Origin: Halichondria panicea
Lineage: Eukaryota > Porifera > Demospongiae > Suberitida > Halichondriidae
Length of the DNA stretch: 64,000 nt
Assembly: GCF_963675165.1 (NCBI RefSeq)
Contig: NC_087388.1
Span: forward strand, 2,024,800 to 2,088,799
Direction: 5' to 3'
Position numbers and translations under genes: made by a program
Shown here: positions 37,327 through 48,497 of the stretch, piece by piece
How the letters are laid out: the number at the start of each line of letters is the position of its first letter
How positions within the stretch are numbered: position 1 is the first letter of the stretch
The notes under the pieces: model-generated
The model's input: only the letters and a program-made list of their open reading frames with translations
What the model was told of the DNA's origin: nothing
Database searches by the model: none

Positions 37327-37604
37327 GGCCACTGCAACTTTGACTTTAGTTTCCTGTCCAGCTTCCTCATCTATTATTTCATTATTGACCTTTGTACCTT
37401 GTTATTATGACATCATTGCGTTACATAATGCCGCATGGGTCTTCTAAGAAAACCATAAAGACTATCAGGAGTGCATGAATAATTATTCATGCGCTCCTGA
37501 TTGTATTATATATTCATAGTATAGTGGATACGGTTAATAGACAGCAGCTCGTCCTCATCAAATTAATGTCCTGACAGGAAACTAAAGTCAAAGTTGCAGC
37601 GGCC
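37327..37604. mobile_element. 278-bp MITE at the 3' end of the LRRCC1-like gene
   Basis: About 32-bp inverted ends: GGCCACTGCAACTTTGACTT at the left and AAGTCAAAGTTGCAGCGGCC at the right. It also has an inner palindrome at about 37458-37496 (ATCAGGAGTGCATGAATAAT with its complement). It ends 9 bp from the gene's stop codon, so on the minus strand it would supply most of the 3' UTR. Confidence 0.78.
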
Positions 37605-37612
37605 TACATGAG

Positions 37613-40600
37613 CTAATCAGAAGAGTATAGTCTGACTTCTTGAAATGCTCTTAGAAGCTTCTGGAACTTTGTCTCCATGTTCCTCTTCTCTCTGGCCACC
37701 TCCGAGAGCAACTCCCTCATCTCATGCTCCACCCCCGTCACCTGCAAGGGGGAGGGGCATCCGATACTGGCTGTGTACTGGTCAATTATTGCTAAGCCTG
37801 GATCGAATTTGTTGTTTTTTTCCCCAAAATGTCTATCCATTTTTACACCCATGCTTTTATATACTGTATAGCGGCAAATTTTCGCGGGTGCAAATTTTTG
37901 CTATTTGGCTCCAGAGCCCTCAACAGAAATTTTTGTGGGTTCTAATATTCGCGTTTCAATGCCAGAAAACTACACCCACCGCGTACCGATAGCTTGCATG
38001 TGAAATTACCAGTGCGTGGGAGTTTGTCCAGGTTTTAATTTTCGCGTTGCTACTCTGCCCTCCAAAAACGAGAAATTTTGCACCCCACGAAAATTTCCCG
38101 CTATACGGTACATATTTTTCTTCTTATGAGCAGCAGTGTTACTCATGTTGAATTGACATAAACTATATATACACAGTCTCACAACATGCATGCAGGAAGT
38201 ATGCAAGTAGCCTCGTTCCCAGGCCAATTTTAATTTTTCTTGACGAGGCTGGTGTGCAAGATGTAAGCAGCATGTGGCATTGTGGCTTGGCCCTGATAAA
38301 TTATGCACCCATTTTTCTATTCTTGAAAAATGTGCCTATTAATTCTTATAAAAAATTCGTAAAATCTGCCCAAAAATGTGACATAATGAGTGCTGCAAGC
38401 TGCGCTGTGCTAATGCCACTCGCCACGTTTTGCTTTCGCTCAAAAACTATAGAGTATATATTATAGAAGAGGTAAATGTAGGTCGCTTTGCATATGTTAT
38501 TATGTTGTATAAAATGTTACGTTGATTGCAATTGTTGACAAGAATGAATTGAATTCCACACAGTCATTATAGGAGAGGAGCTTAATGAAACAGAAGCCTA
38601 TCTGATGGCTTGGATAGAAGCAACTTCAATGGCCTGTAGCCTAACAGTGGGAGCAAGCCTTTGTCAAAGGCATAGTCTGTAGTCTGTAAGAATAGTAAGA
38701 GAGCACAGACAGTAGTAGTAGTATCTAAAAGTCCATGTATAATAATTATAGTATCTATCTATAACTAAGAAAAGACTTGTATTGTTATCTATCAGACTTG
38801 TGTACATGCATCTATTGTATATGGTATCATTGTCGTGTTTTGTGGCTTACCAGGACCTCAAGAAAAAGAAGTAATATGATTCTGCCAGGACTGAATTCTC
38901 TCACATGTGGGATGAGCGCGCATGCGCATTACATCTACAGGTATAAGCATAGATAGTAGAGGAAGGGGATTGGAAACGGGATCACGTGAGCTTATGTTTG
39001 CAACGTAAGGCCTCTGCCGCCCTCTGGACAGTCCACATGTCAACCATAGACACCTTGAGGTGTGATTTCACTGGTTTTGAGGTCAAGAGAAAGAGAGGAT
39101 ACTAGGTAAATAAATGTATGAATAGCCCTAAAATTTGTCTTTAGGCATGCATGGCTAGGTACAAAATAAAACATTATTACTAGCTAGTTCACTCTTTGTA
39201 GAACACAAACTTTGAAGATTTACAACACTTAGCTTCTCTCGTGGGGTAAGAACTGACTTATGAATTGCATCTGAATGATCACAGTAGTAGTACATGATGG
39301 TATTTTATTGTTTCAGCTGTATATTGGAGTGGGGATATCATACTTCTTGAGTTATTGGCCGATTTGTTGATTTCCACTAGCCATCTTTGCGGGGAAGCTT
39401 CTCTATAACTAAGCTGAGTTTATATTCAAGACTTGGCAACATTAAAAATCAATGTCTATAATTATTATTGCATTGCATTTTGTATTCATGCTCTGATTTT
39501 GTCACCGCAGTGTCGATGTGTGGCAAGAATTAACTTGAACGGAGAAATCACTGGAAGAACATTGATAATTCATGTATATAGTTATGTTTAGACCATGCTT
39601 ATACCTTTTATTGATTGTTTATTGTTGTCTATGCATGATCATAAGCTTGCTCAAGCTTTTAGTTAAGCATAAACTGACATTTAGTGCATAAAAGTTTTGC
39701 AAGCTCAGCACTTTAAGCTGCATCTATGGTCGCGGCTATAATCCGTGTGAAATAGTGCGTTTCTAATCCCCTTCCTCTACTATCTATGGTATAAGGGGTG
39801 TGACTGCAAAGAGGCAAGTTCACAAATGGCCACTATAGCTAGCTGCTTTAACAGCTCTTATCTGGCTCTTGAAATTTGTAGCTAACAAAACTAGCGCTTT
39901 AGTGCAAGGCTATAACTCATAAGTTGAATAATATTCACTTTCAGCCATTTTTGCTATGAGAACTTTGTTATGCAAAACTTAATGTAATGATCTTTACCAA
40001 AAATGGCCATTGATGCCCAGTTGTTCTTTAGACACCTATTATGCAAACATTATTTACCAGGGCCTAATTGTGGCACTGCATGGTCCATCAAAAATAATTG
40101 TTCGAGCCCATTTTGCTAAATTTCTCAAGTCCCTCAAATTTTGCTAGGACATTTTTGGTCAAGGCCTAATCATTGCACTATCTTACCCTTTGCTGGGCCA
40201 GTTGAATCTCTCTGTCCTTCTCCGCTATGATCCTGGTCACATGCTGATCATGTGATTTCTGCTTGGCGTCCAGCTGATCTCTGAATGCATCATCACAAGT
40301 CCGTAACCTTTGCTGACACAATCTGTGGTAATGACATGTTTAGCATAGGTATTATCATTGTAAGCACATACATACATGGATGTAGCTGTTGTACGTGTGT
40401 ACCCAGTGAACACAACTTGGGGAAGAATTAAAGAAACACTGGCGACTATCACAAGGCATCAATCTAGAGACTAAGATCATAATAATCATCTACATGTTGC
40501 TTAAAACAAAATAAGTGTACAGTACGTGTATGTTACTGCGACTAAGATGCTCGAAATACAAATCTACATGTAGTTGGCTTCCGATGTAATGCCTATTCAC

Positions 40601-43600
40601 TGACATAATAGTTCATAGACAGGACAGACACCAACTAACCTCAGTTCCTCCAGAGCAGCCTCCTTCTCCCTCACCAGAGCGGCCTCTCGCTGTGAGAAGC
40701 TCTCCTGCAGTTTGCCCATGCTCTCCTCCAGTCCACCCAGCACCCCAACCTTCTCCTCCCACTGGACCTTCAACTTGCTGCAGGGATGGGGAGAAGGCAT
40801 GTTTTTGGATTTGAGCCCATAAGTTTGGTAATGATAATACAGTAAGAAAAATGTCTATAACATAAGCTTGCAGCAACAGTGCCGACAACACAACAAAGTA
40901 AGGAGCTGACCTGTATTTGGACTTCCATTGCTCTAGTTTCTCCTGACAGTCGGTCAGCTCCTCCTTGAGTGAGTCCTTGCGCTCCAACAGACCAGAAACT
41001 TGCTCCTACACAGAAGCATGTACATGTAGTACAAGTAATGGACAATCAGCGAGGTAATTTAATCAGTGAAGGAATTTAGTAAAAGTGAAGATGAAAGGCC
41101 CATCTTGACAAAAAAAAGATGGACTAGCTTCCACACAACTATGATCTAAAACACACCATGAACGAACTCTCTACAACACACAAAATACCACCACACCCAC
41201 TCCCAATCCCTCTACCTGCAGGTCATGGTTCTCCGCTTGCTCCTGCTCCAGCTGCAGCTGCAGACTCTGCTGCTCCCTCTGTAAGTCCTGTTGTAGTGAG
41301 TGGCTCTCCCGTTCCTTGCTGGAGAGAGCTTGCTTGAGATCTTGAATACTGCCAAGCTGGTCTTCAACCTACATGTACGTATAGGGTACATGTATAAGGA
41401 TAACCAGAGAGTGAATATAGACATAAATGTATACTTACTACTTATAATAACTACATGCACTGTTTATAATAAGTACATGCTTATATGGGAAAATAACAAT
41501 GTAGAGGTTGCTTGCAAGTAAAACAATAACACGATGCTGATAGTTAACTAATAGCCATTCAGTGATCATTTTGTGACGCACCTGTTTCTCTTTGATCCTC
41601 ACTGCTTCCCTCTCCCTCTGCAGTTGTTCTCTCGTAGACTTGACCTCCTCTGAGAGTCCCTGAAGTTGAGCCTCCATTCTGCCCCGATCCTGAGCGAGGG
41701 TGGCTCCCTGGTGAGCCAACTCCCTCCCCCACAACTGTCTCTCTTCTCGGAGACCATCAATCACAGACTCCTGAGCCTGGACCCTCGACAACAGGCGACC
41801 ATTCTCCTGTGAACCAGACCACTCATAGTGACACAAGTATTAAAGAGGGTGACCGTTATAATTATATCGCCACAAAATGCTCTGTAATTGGTCTACATGT
41901 ACCTCTTGTAGTGATTGGAGTTTCACTTCAAGCTTGTGTTTGTTGGCCACTTGGTCTTCTAGTAGTGTGATGCGATCCTGGATAAAATATGCAGAGTGAG
42001 CGTAATCATGTGTTGGCTAATGTTTGTGAACACTGTAGAGTGAACGCTTAATTTAAGTGTCACTACAATGTCACTTCCACAAGCTACAGATACTGTACAG
42101 TCTCTAGTCGCTACTCTAAATCACACTCACTTTGAACTGAGTGACAGCCTCCTGCTTGCTCCTACCCAGTTCTCCAATCCTGCCCTTCTGTTCCTTCGCT
42201 AATGACGTCAGCTCTAGTATCATGGCATTGGCTTTCTGCTCTTTCTGTACAGCTGCTATAGCCGTCTCCCTTGACGACTCTACATCCCCAGACACCTGTT
42301 GGTAGGTCCGATGCAACTCTTGGAATCGGCCTGTTTCAATTCTCAGTGCCATTCTAAATTCGTCTTCTAAATTGTGATAAGAGTTTTGGTGTTCAGATAT
42401 CTTCTCCTTGTACTGTTCAACCAGAGCTTCCATTCTAGCTCTCTCTGTTGCCACCTCTTTGGAGATTAGTTCTTGAAGCTGAAGGTAAAAACAAATACGT
42501 TAGTGAGGCCTGTCCTTGCTCGTGGATATCCATCGCATCTGTTAAGCTATGCATAAATGGTCAATCTTTGGTTGGTATTCATTTACCACCTTCATGAAAG
42601 GGGTCACATAATTATTCCAACTCAAGTTATGGGACTTTGAATAATAATCATTACCAATACAAAGCTGTTCTTGTTTCCCCTTGGGTCACACCCAATATAT
42701 ACTATGCGATAATGGATATACAGTACCTCATTGCTCTCCAGAGGTTTGCAGTTCTTCATTTGCTTTTGATGCTCTCTCTCTCTGTTGGCCAGCATCTCTT
42801 GAGTTTGGTGAAGCTGAGCCTTCAAATGTCGCACACTCTTCGTCAATAGCTCCACCTCTCTCGCACAGCCTGCTGCTCTTCTTTCAGCCTCTTTCGTTCG
42901 AGAACTCAATTCTGTCAGATCTTTAATCTTTTCGGTCTCTAAGCTTCGACAGTTTTCCTCGAGTCTCCTCAACAGATCCATTTGTTCAGCATCGCGTGTA
43001 TGCATTTTGTCTAACTCAGTGCTTGAATCTTCAAGCTGTCCTCGTAATTCATCGAGTTGGCACTTGAGTGTCGCCTTGTTTTGGTTCGCCCCTGTCACCT
43101 TTGAATTGAGACGTGAGTTCTGGACTACACATAATTCGTGTTTAGCTTGTACATCTGCTAGTTTGGTTTGTAGTGTTTGGACATGCTCCACTAGTCTCTC
43201 GGCAGCTTGCTCCGCCTTCCATCTTCTCTCACGCTCTTTTTCCAAGTCCTGTGTGCGGGGGTGTGTGTTTAGGGGGTGTGATGGATGATACACACGCATG
43301 TATACATGCACAGTATTTATTATTAACTATGTACAATGTAGAACGGTGTAAAGACTGGGTAGCTTTAGCTCTACATTGAGCCGTAGCCTCAACACTTTTA
43401 AAAGTACATGCAACCTCATAATAAAGTAGATCTCATGACTTGACTTGTCACACACAATTAGTTGTACCTGTTGCAGTGTAGCCTGTTGAGATTTCACTGT
43501 TTTTGGTCCTGGATTCTTGAGCAATCTTTCCTTAGTCCTCTGGTCCTCCGTAGGTGTAGTCACATGTTTACTTGGGGCCCGCTTTAAATCATGGTTTCTC

Positions 43601-44307
43601 ACACTCACTAAACTAGAAGTCTTCCTTGTGTGACGAATTGTTGAACCAGTAGTTCTGAGTTTTGCAATATTGTTGACTTTAGAACTCCTGGAAGGACGAG
43701 ACGTTGAAGAAGACGCTAATGTGTCAGCATGTGTAGTGTCCTCCTCTGCGCTGGGGGTAGAGTCTGTGGGGAGAGGGGGCGGGGGTTTAGTGTGAGACAA
43801 AACATAAATATGGGTAGAGTACCAGAATCATTTAGTGTCCTCTGCTTCTGTTGCCTTCCTCTGTACGGACTTGCCTGTGATGGAAAGTTGACATTTTTAT
43901 AATAAATTTCCGATATCCACCATAATAATTATTTTATACCTTAGTTTTGTGTAGTAGGGATGTCAGTTGTTTTTCAAGTAGAAGCAGACGGCCTTCATAG
44001 TCAGGTCGTCTCAGTGCACACCCACTGCCGTCGTCAGTGCTCGAGGACTTCTGTCTGTACGACTCGAGAACTGTGTCTATACGTGGAGTGGGCAGGGGCT
44101 CCTGAAATACCAGTACATGTAGATGATAATTATATTAAAAGCAGTACCAATTTATAGTTACCTTATCGGTAGCATTGTCAGAGGTGTCCAGAAACCCAAG
44201 GTATGTGTCTAATACTGTAGTGGGGTGAATGTATTCAATCAGAAGTACCTGCTCCTGCTTCCTCTTATCCAGAGAAAGAAGTGTTTGAGAGACTTACCTG
44301 ATGTCAT
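37613..44307 (-). CDS. LRRCC1: LRRCC1/CLERC-like centrosomal coiled-coil protein
   Basis: Fourteen coding exons in phase give 797 aa: 44298-44307, 44162-44214, 43940-44101, 43823-43874, 43468-43763, 42727-43248, 42131-42478, 41903-41977, 41582-41806, 41216-41368, 40911-41005, 40640-40777, 40187-40322 and 37613-37741. Ordered matches to the coiled-coil half of vertebrate LRRCC1 include LEKERERRWKAEQAAERL, YHNLEDEFRMAL, LREERQLWGRELAHQGATLA and a C-terminal HEMRELL block. LRRCC1 is a centriole and centrosome protein needed for spindle poles and cilia (known for the family). Nearly all of the protein after residue 190 is predicted coiled coil; the first part is low-complexity Ser/Thr. The leucine-rich repeats that begin vertebrate LRRCC1 are missing: the frame upstream of this ATG meets a stop, and no LRR exons were seen up to 46.5 kb. 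The start is therefore the least certain part. Confidence 0.85.
37862..38110. mobile_element. MITE with TACTGTATAGCGG ends, intronic
   Basis: TACTGTATAGCGGCAAATTT and its inverted partner GAAAATTTCCCGCTATACGGTA bound 249 bp with CGCG-containing inner repeats. It lies in the last intron of the LRRCC1-like gene. Same family as 5332-5521 and 56442-56656. Confidence 0.75.
38948..39788. mobile_element. 841-bp non-autonomous element with 7-bp TSD, intronic
   Basis: The inverted ends CATAGATAGTAGAGGAAGGG and CCCTTCCTCTACTATCTATG are flanked by GTATAAG on both sides (38941-38947 and 39789-39795). It sits in the 2.4-kb last intron of the LRRCC1-like gene. No frame longer than about 60 codons and no transposase domain. 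The superfamily is unknown. Confidence 0.8.
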
Positions 44308-44394
44308 GTCGAAGTCATTATTTTTGTGCTGGCTGATATTTGTAGGTGGGCGTGGCTCGATCACCAACACACCCCTTTTAGGCCGCTATTTTAT

Positions 44395-44430
44395 CACGTG
44401 AGCGACTTAGCACAGCCGCCCACACTTCCC
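44395..44430 (-). promoter_or_regulatory. Candidate promoter region of the LRRCC1-like gene
   Basis: Upstream of the ATG lie a CACGTG E-box (44395-44400) and a locally GC-rich patch (GCCGCCCACACTTCCCGC). No TATA box is evident. The call rests only on position and composition. Confidence 0.25.
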
Positions 44431-44519
44431 GCACTTGCGTCCCCTGCATATCATGTAGATCTAGGTTAGCTAAAGACATTCCTGTCTGGCCACTCAGGAT
44501 GTTTTATAATTGATTTACC

Positions 44520-44549
44520 CATAGATACTATAAATTTATAGTATCTATG
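44520..44549. repeat. Perfect 30-bp palindrome
   Basis: The 30 bases starting CATAGATACTATAAA equal their own reverse complement. It is 213 bp upstream of the LRRCC1-like ATG. It could extrude as a cruciform or be a decayed MITE. Function unknown. Confidence 0.85.
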
Positions 44550-44835
44550 ATTTACCAGTAGCTATAATTTTGACATCATTATGCTGATTGCTGAGTGCAC
44601 AGCCAGCCTGACAGACAAAATTGATGGCTACCGTAAGTAACGGCTGGCTGGCTACGCTCATCTCACCCCCAAATAGTATTTAATGATCTCATTGCTATAG
44701 ATGTGTTATTTGCTGCTGCATGTATATAATAATTTACGATTAAATGTACCAGAAAATGAATTGAATAGGTTTCGTTAAACCGGTTGAATTAGGCTGATGA
44801 AGGTAAATAATAGGCTGAAAAATAGTAAGGACTCG

Positions 44836-44928
44836 AGGCTAGATGGCAGAGTGGGTTCCAATGTTGCCTCAAATCCTGTTTCGAGGCAAGTTTTAATGGG
44901 TCACAGGTTCGAACCCTGTGTGCACAGT
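44836..44928 (+). repeat. tRNA-like sequence (SINE or tRNA pseudogene)
   Basis: It has an A-box-like TGGCAGAGTGGG and a B-box-like GGTTCGAACCC in a good T-arm (ACAGG TTCGAAC CCTGT), spaced as in a tRNA with a long variable arm. The 5' and 3' acceptor strands do not pair, so a working tRNA is unlikely. Confidence 0.4.
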
Positions 44929-45458
44929 GAAAACTGTGAGTTTTACTTTATATGTACATGCGTGTCAGGAAGTTGCTCCTTATAAAATGATACCATAATT
45001 TTAATGGCTTAATTTTATATGCAAGACTGCATGCATGGCAACAACAACAATTTATATGTACACTCAATCAATTGACTGTATACTACATGATAAACCTCCA
45101 TTATGTCTTGATCGTCTTCTCTGACAGTGTCTATATATAATATTATGATTTGTACTAGACACAACCATAATAAGACAATAGCTGCCCGTGAAACTACCTG
45201 TTTGGTCTTCCTGACGAGAAGTAAGAACCACGACGTAAAATGAAGAGCTTCATAGATAGCTTCTGGAATGAGTAGAACTGCATGGTGTCAGAGAATGTCA
45301 CCAGGACGTATAGAGGGGTATGTATGGTGAATACTCAATATAAGTCAATATTGATCGATTCAGTATAGTACCCTAAAAGATGCATTAATTTTACTATTGT
45401 CTGAATAATGCAATACGCATAATTATACGTGCATATTCACTAGATGCATACATAATTT

Positions 45459-46291
45459 TAATCCGGCAACCCTTGGGATAGTGCAGCTTGAATAGCGAGG
45501 TGGCCGTATTACATAAAATAGCCACGGCTAAAAACAACCCTACATCGAATCTAATGGCGATTCTGTCTCAAGGATAATGAATCTTTATGCTCTCTATTTA
45601 AGTGTGATCCGTGCCAAACCACACCCAAAACGTCATATCCGACCGTAATATATACAAACATTTTGGGGCAGTACTGGCCAGTACTAGGCCTTGCCCAATT
45701 ATGCTCAAAATTTTGCCTATTAGTCTATAGTCTCCAAGTCTCATGCATTGTACCTATTAGTCTTTAATTCTTACCCATTAGTCTTTAATTATTACCCATT
45801 ATAGTCTCAATAAAAATCATCAACGAGAATAATACTGCAACATCATAGCCGCTTCTACATAATCTTCTAAGAAACTATATTGGTGAAATAAATCTTAGAA
45901 AAGAGTTAACTGATCTAGTAGTACTACTATAGCACCTTCCATACGTATATACTCAGTATTAGCATTACTCATGCTATTGAGGCTATAGTGCTTCTATAAA
46001 TCATACTTTCTACCAACATTTGGTAAAAATTGCCTAATAGGCTCTAATAATTATTTTTTGCCTATTAGGCTGGCATAATGCTCAATGCTCCACTGCACCT
46101 ATTAGTCTCAAAATTATGCTAGCATAATCATAATTGGGAAAGGCCTAGCCAGTACACGGAATAGCGAGTGGCCACAATTCAGGGCGAGTTTTTTGCAGTA
46201 AACATCTAGCTAGCAATTCATGCCAAACCAAGTGACTGGTATATCGAGGTTGGCCGTACTTCAGAGAGCCGGAAGAGCGAGTGAGTCTACT
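45459..46291 (-). mobile_element. pogo/Tigger-like MITE, interrupted
   Basis: Read on the minus strand it matches 15703-16148: GTAGACTCACTCGCTCTTCC, then GGCTCTCTGAAGTACGGCCA. One terminus is truncated. A different element is inserted at 45684-46148. Confidence 0.7.
45684..46148. mobile_element. 465-bp element nested in the pogo-like MITE
   Basis: The ends CTAGGCCTTGCCCAATTATG and CATAATTGGGAAAGGCCTAG are flanked by CCAGTA on both sides (45678-45683, 46149-46154). The interior is AT-rich with repeated CCTATTAGTCT words. Non-coding. The superfamily is unknown. Confidence 0.75.
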
Positions 46292-46516
46292 AGCTGTATA
46301 TATAGCATATTGCATGCATAGATATACAATATAGAGAGAGATACATACAGTTGTACTCATTCCAGAAGCTATCCATGAAGCTCTTCGTTTTACGCTGTGG
46401 TTCTCACTTGTCGTCAGGAAGACCGACGTGGTAGTTTCACAGGTAGCTATGCTTGTAGTTAAAGGGTCTAACTGAATATCTGGTTCATCAGTTTGACGGC
46501 ATTCATTGAAGGGGCA

Positions 46517-47391
46517 ATGAGGAACTTGAGTATTCTTTTTCTGTTGGCTGCTGTATGTGCAGTGCTGGTCTACTGTGAAGAAAGTGAAGGTACGTTAGCT
46601 ATGCTTGTTGAATGTCATGCAGAGTAACAATATTTACAATGTATATAGATCAAGCCACAGCTGTTTCAAGCTGGTTCCGTCGACCAAACATCTGTCGTCT
46701 TGTTCGCTGCAAGTCTCCAAGATGTCCTCATCCGAAACGAGGGCGATGCTGCTCCTATTGCCCCAAAAAGCAAGGTATGCACTACGTACCAGTGTCAGTG
46801 ATGTACATTATTATAATTATGTGTTGAGAATCAATATTACATGCACACTCATGCAAGTCATGTATTGGGACTACAAAGCATAACCTGTATAAGCAAATTT
46901 CCATTAGGAATCTGCCATTTGCCTAAAGTGACCGGTCTCTGCAAAGCTTACTTCCCACGCTATTATTTCAGCAAGAAATCTGGAGAATGTGAGAAGTTTA
47001 TTTATGGTGGTTGCGGAGGAAATGCCAACAACTTCAAAACACTCCAGCAGTGCCAGCAAAAGTGTGGTGAGTGTACAATTACTGAACAAGTCTATGTTCC
47101 TATACAGCACAAACTATATAACTATGCAACTTTAATTTCCGCTAATATAGGAATTTGCAATTTGCCTAAAGTGACCGGTCACTGCAAAGCTTCCCTCCCA
47201 CGCTATCATTTCTGCAAGAAATCTGGACACTGTGAGAAATTTATATATGGTGGTTGCGGAGGAAATGCCAACAACTTCAAAACACTCCAGCAGTGCCAGC
47301 AAAAGTGTGGTGAGTGCATCAGTACCACCAATTAAACATGCAAGTTTATAACCTATTTTATATGCATGTAGGTGCTCGTGGAAAGTGTTGA
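46517..47391 (+). CDS. Secreted two-Kunitz-domain protease inhibitor
   Basis: Five exons in phase give 178 aa: 46517-46589, 46649-46774, 46908-47066, 47151-47309 and 47372-47391. If the last intron is retained the protein ends at 47335 instead. Exon 1 encodes a signal peptide ([20 protein letters not shown]). Exon 2 encodes a short Cys-rich module with a CC...C pattern (CRLVRC, CCSYC). Exons 3 and 4, each 159 nt, encode one Kunitz/BPTI domain each with the six usual cysteines and [11 protein letters not shown]. Lys follows the second cysteine in both domains (LCKAYF; HCKASL), the P1 position, which predicts inhibition of trypsin-like serine proteases (family knowledge). Domain 2 has an extra Cys (HFCKKSGHC), leaving one unpaired. 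The two domain exons are a recent duplication. A defensive or matrix role is possible but not shown. Confidence 0.87.
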
Positions 47392-47545
47392 AAAGAGTTT
47401 GGTGTGTGAACTTTCAAAACTCAAGTATAGCAGAAAAAATAGACCTAGATATATTTAGTATAGTCTGAGCGTTCACAATCAATCAAAGTTTTAGTGATAA
47501 CAGTATACTGTAATGTTAGTATGCACACAGTGTCGTATATATAGA

Positions 47546-47551
47546 AATAAA
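47546..47551 (+). promoter_or_regulatory. Polyadenylation signal of the Kunitz gene
   Basis: AATAAA about 155 bp after the predicted stop, in AT-rich sequence, same strand. Confidence 0.5.
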
Positions 47552-47615
47552 CCGTTTAAATAATACATCGATGAGAGGATGTCTGGTTCTATTTCCGACA
47601 GGACTACATTATAAT

Positions 47616-47956
47616 CAGGGGCGGATCCAGGAATTTTGGTAGGGGGGTAAAAATCACAAAACATTTTTCTAAAAAAAATGTCAACTGTTTTTTCAGTGTA
47701 GCTATTCTAGTTCTTTGGTGATACGATCTATTTTTGTGTTTCCTGCATGACTAATCAAGAATTCTCAGTCATGCTCAGTATCAAACTGGGTGTGGTCATG
47801 ATAATGTCACCTAGCTACATCGTGATCCAGTGCATGCTGAGTTAATAGCAGCTAGCTAGCTAAGTAGCTGATAGATCACTATATAGATGACGTTCTTAGC
47901 CTTAGGAGGAAGGGGGGGAATGGGCCCCCTATTCCATACCCCTGGATCCTCCCCTG
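47616..47956. mobile_element. 341-bp hAT-like MITE with 5-bp TSD
   Basis: It starts CAGGGGCGGATCCAGG and ends CTGGATCCTCCCCTG, flanked by ATAAT (47611-47615, 47957-47961). Same family as 11493-11841, 12250-12774 and 29284-29615. Confidence 0.85.
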
Positions 47957-48180
47957 ATAATGACCGCAAGTGCAATATGCCAGATATTGGCTCAGTAGTA
48001 CGGCTTTGAGACCACTAATTACTACGTAGCGCATTGTACGATTTTGTTGTGTGGGAGAAGCATAGTTATAATGAGTTTCATGCCTTCCGCATTCCTTATT
48101 TTGATACCACAAAAAAGTGAGTTGTAGGATAGGAACAATATAAAAGAGATCATTCCAACTTTTGTTCAAGCTTTCTGGCT

Positions 48181-48262
48181 GTGCAAATATATGGCATATT
48201 GCACTGTGGTGACTTGCTTTGATGTGCCTGGCTTCACTGTGCAATATGCCATATATTTGCAC
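48181..48262. repeat. Hairpin with near-perfect arms
   Basis: GTGCAAATATATGGCATATT and AATATGCCATATATTTGCAC form arms of about 28 nt around a loop of about 25 nt. Weaker complementarity extends outward (GATCATTCC.../...TTTGATC). No gene context. Confidence 0.8.
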
Positions 48263-48309
48263 TGAGGTTTCTTTGATCTTTTGCTCAAACATGCAACAAT
48301 TCAGTATAC

Positions 48310-48485
48310 TGTATAGTCAGTAATTTTTGGGGGGCAAAACATTCGCAATATTTAGTCACTTCGTTTTCGTAGTTGCTGCAGGTAAAGGTAGACAAGGTCT
48401 CTTCATTTGTGGGTAAAATATTCGTGGTCAGAGCTGCAACCACGAAAACCACGAATATTTGCCCCCATAAATTACTGACTATACA
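48310..48485. mobile_element. MITE with GTATAGTCAGTAATTTTTGG ends
   Basis: Inverted ends GTATAGTCAGTAATTTTTGG and AAATTACTGACTATAC; inside, TTCGTGG and CCACGAA repeats like those in the 56442-56656 element. Non-coding. Confidence 0.7.
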
Positions 48486-48497
48486 ATATATCTGATA

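Larger units (their letters stand above)
45188..46443. repeat. Inverted pair of about 95-bp arms around a MITE
   Basis: 45188-45284 and 46351-46443 are near reverse complements (GTCTTCCTGACGAGAAGTAAG versus CTTGTCGTCAGGAAGAC; AGAGCTTCATAGATAGCTTC versus GAAGCTATCCATGAAGCTCT). The right arm lies 74 bp upstream of the Kunitz ATG. The left arm may be an inverted duplicate of that upstream region. Confidence 0.78.

Noticed and set aside
44836..44928. Functional tRNA gene
   Set aside because: The acceptor strands do not pair and the anticodon arm is irregular.
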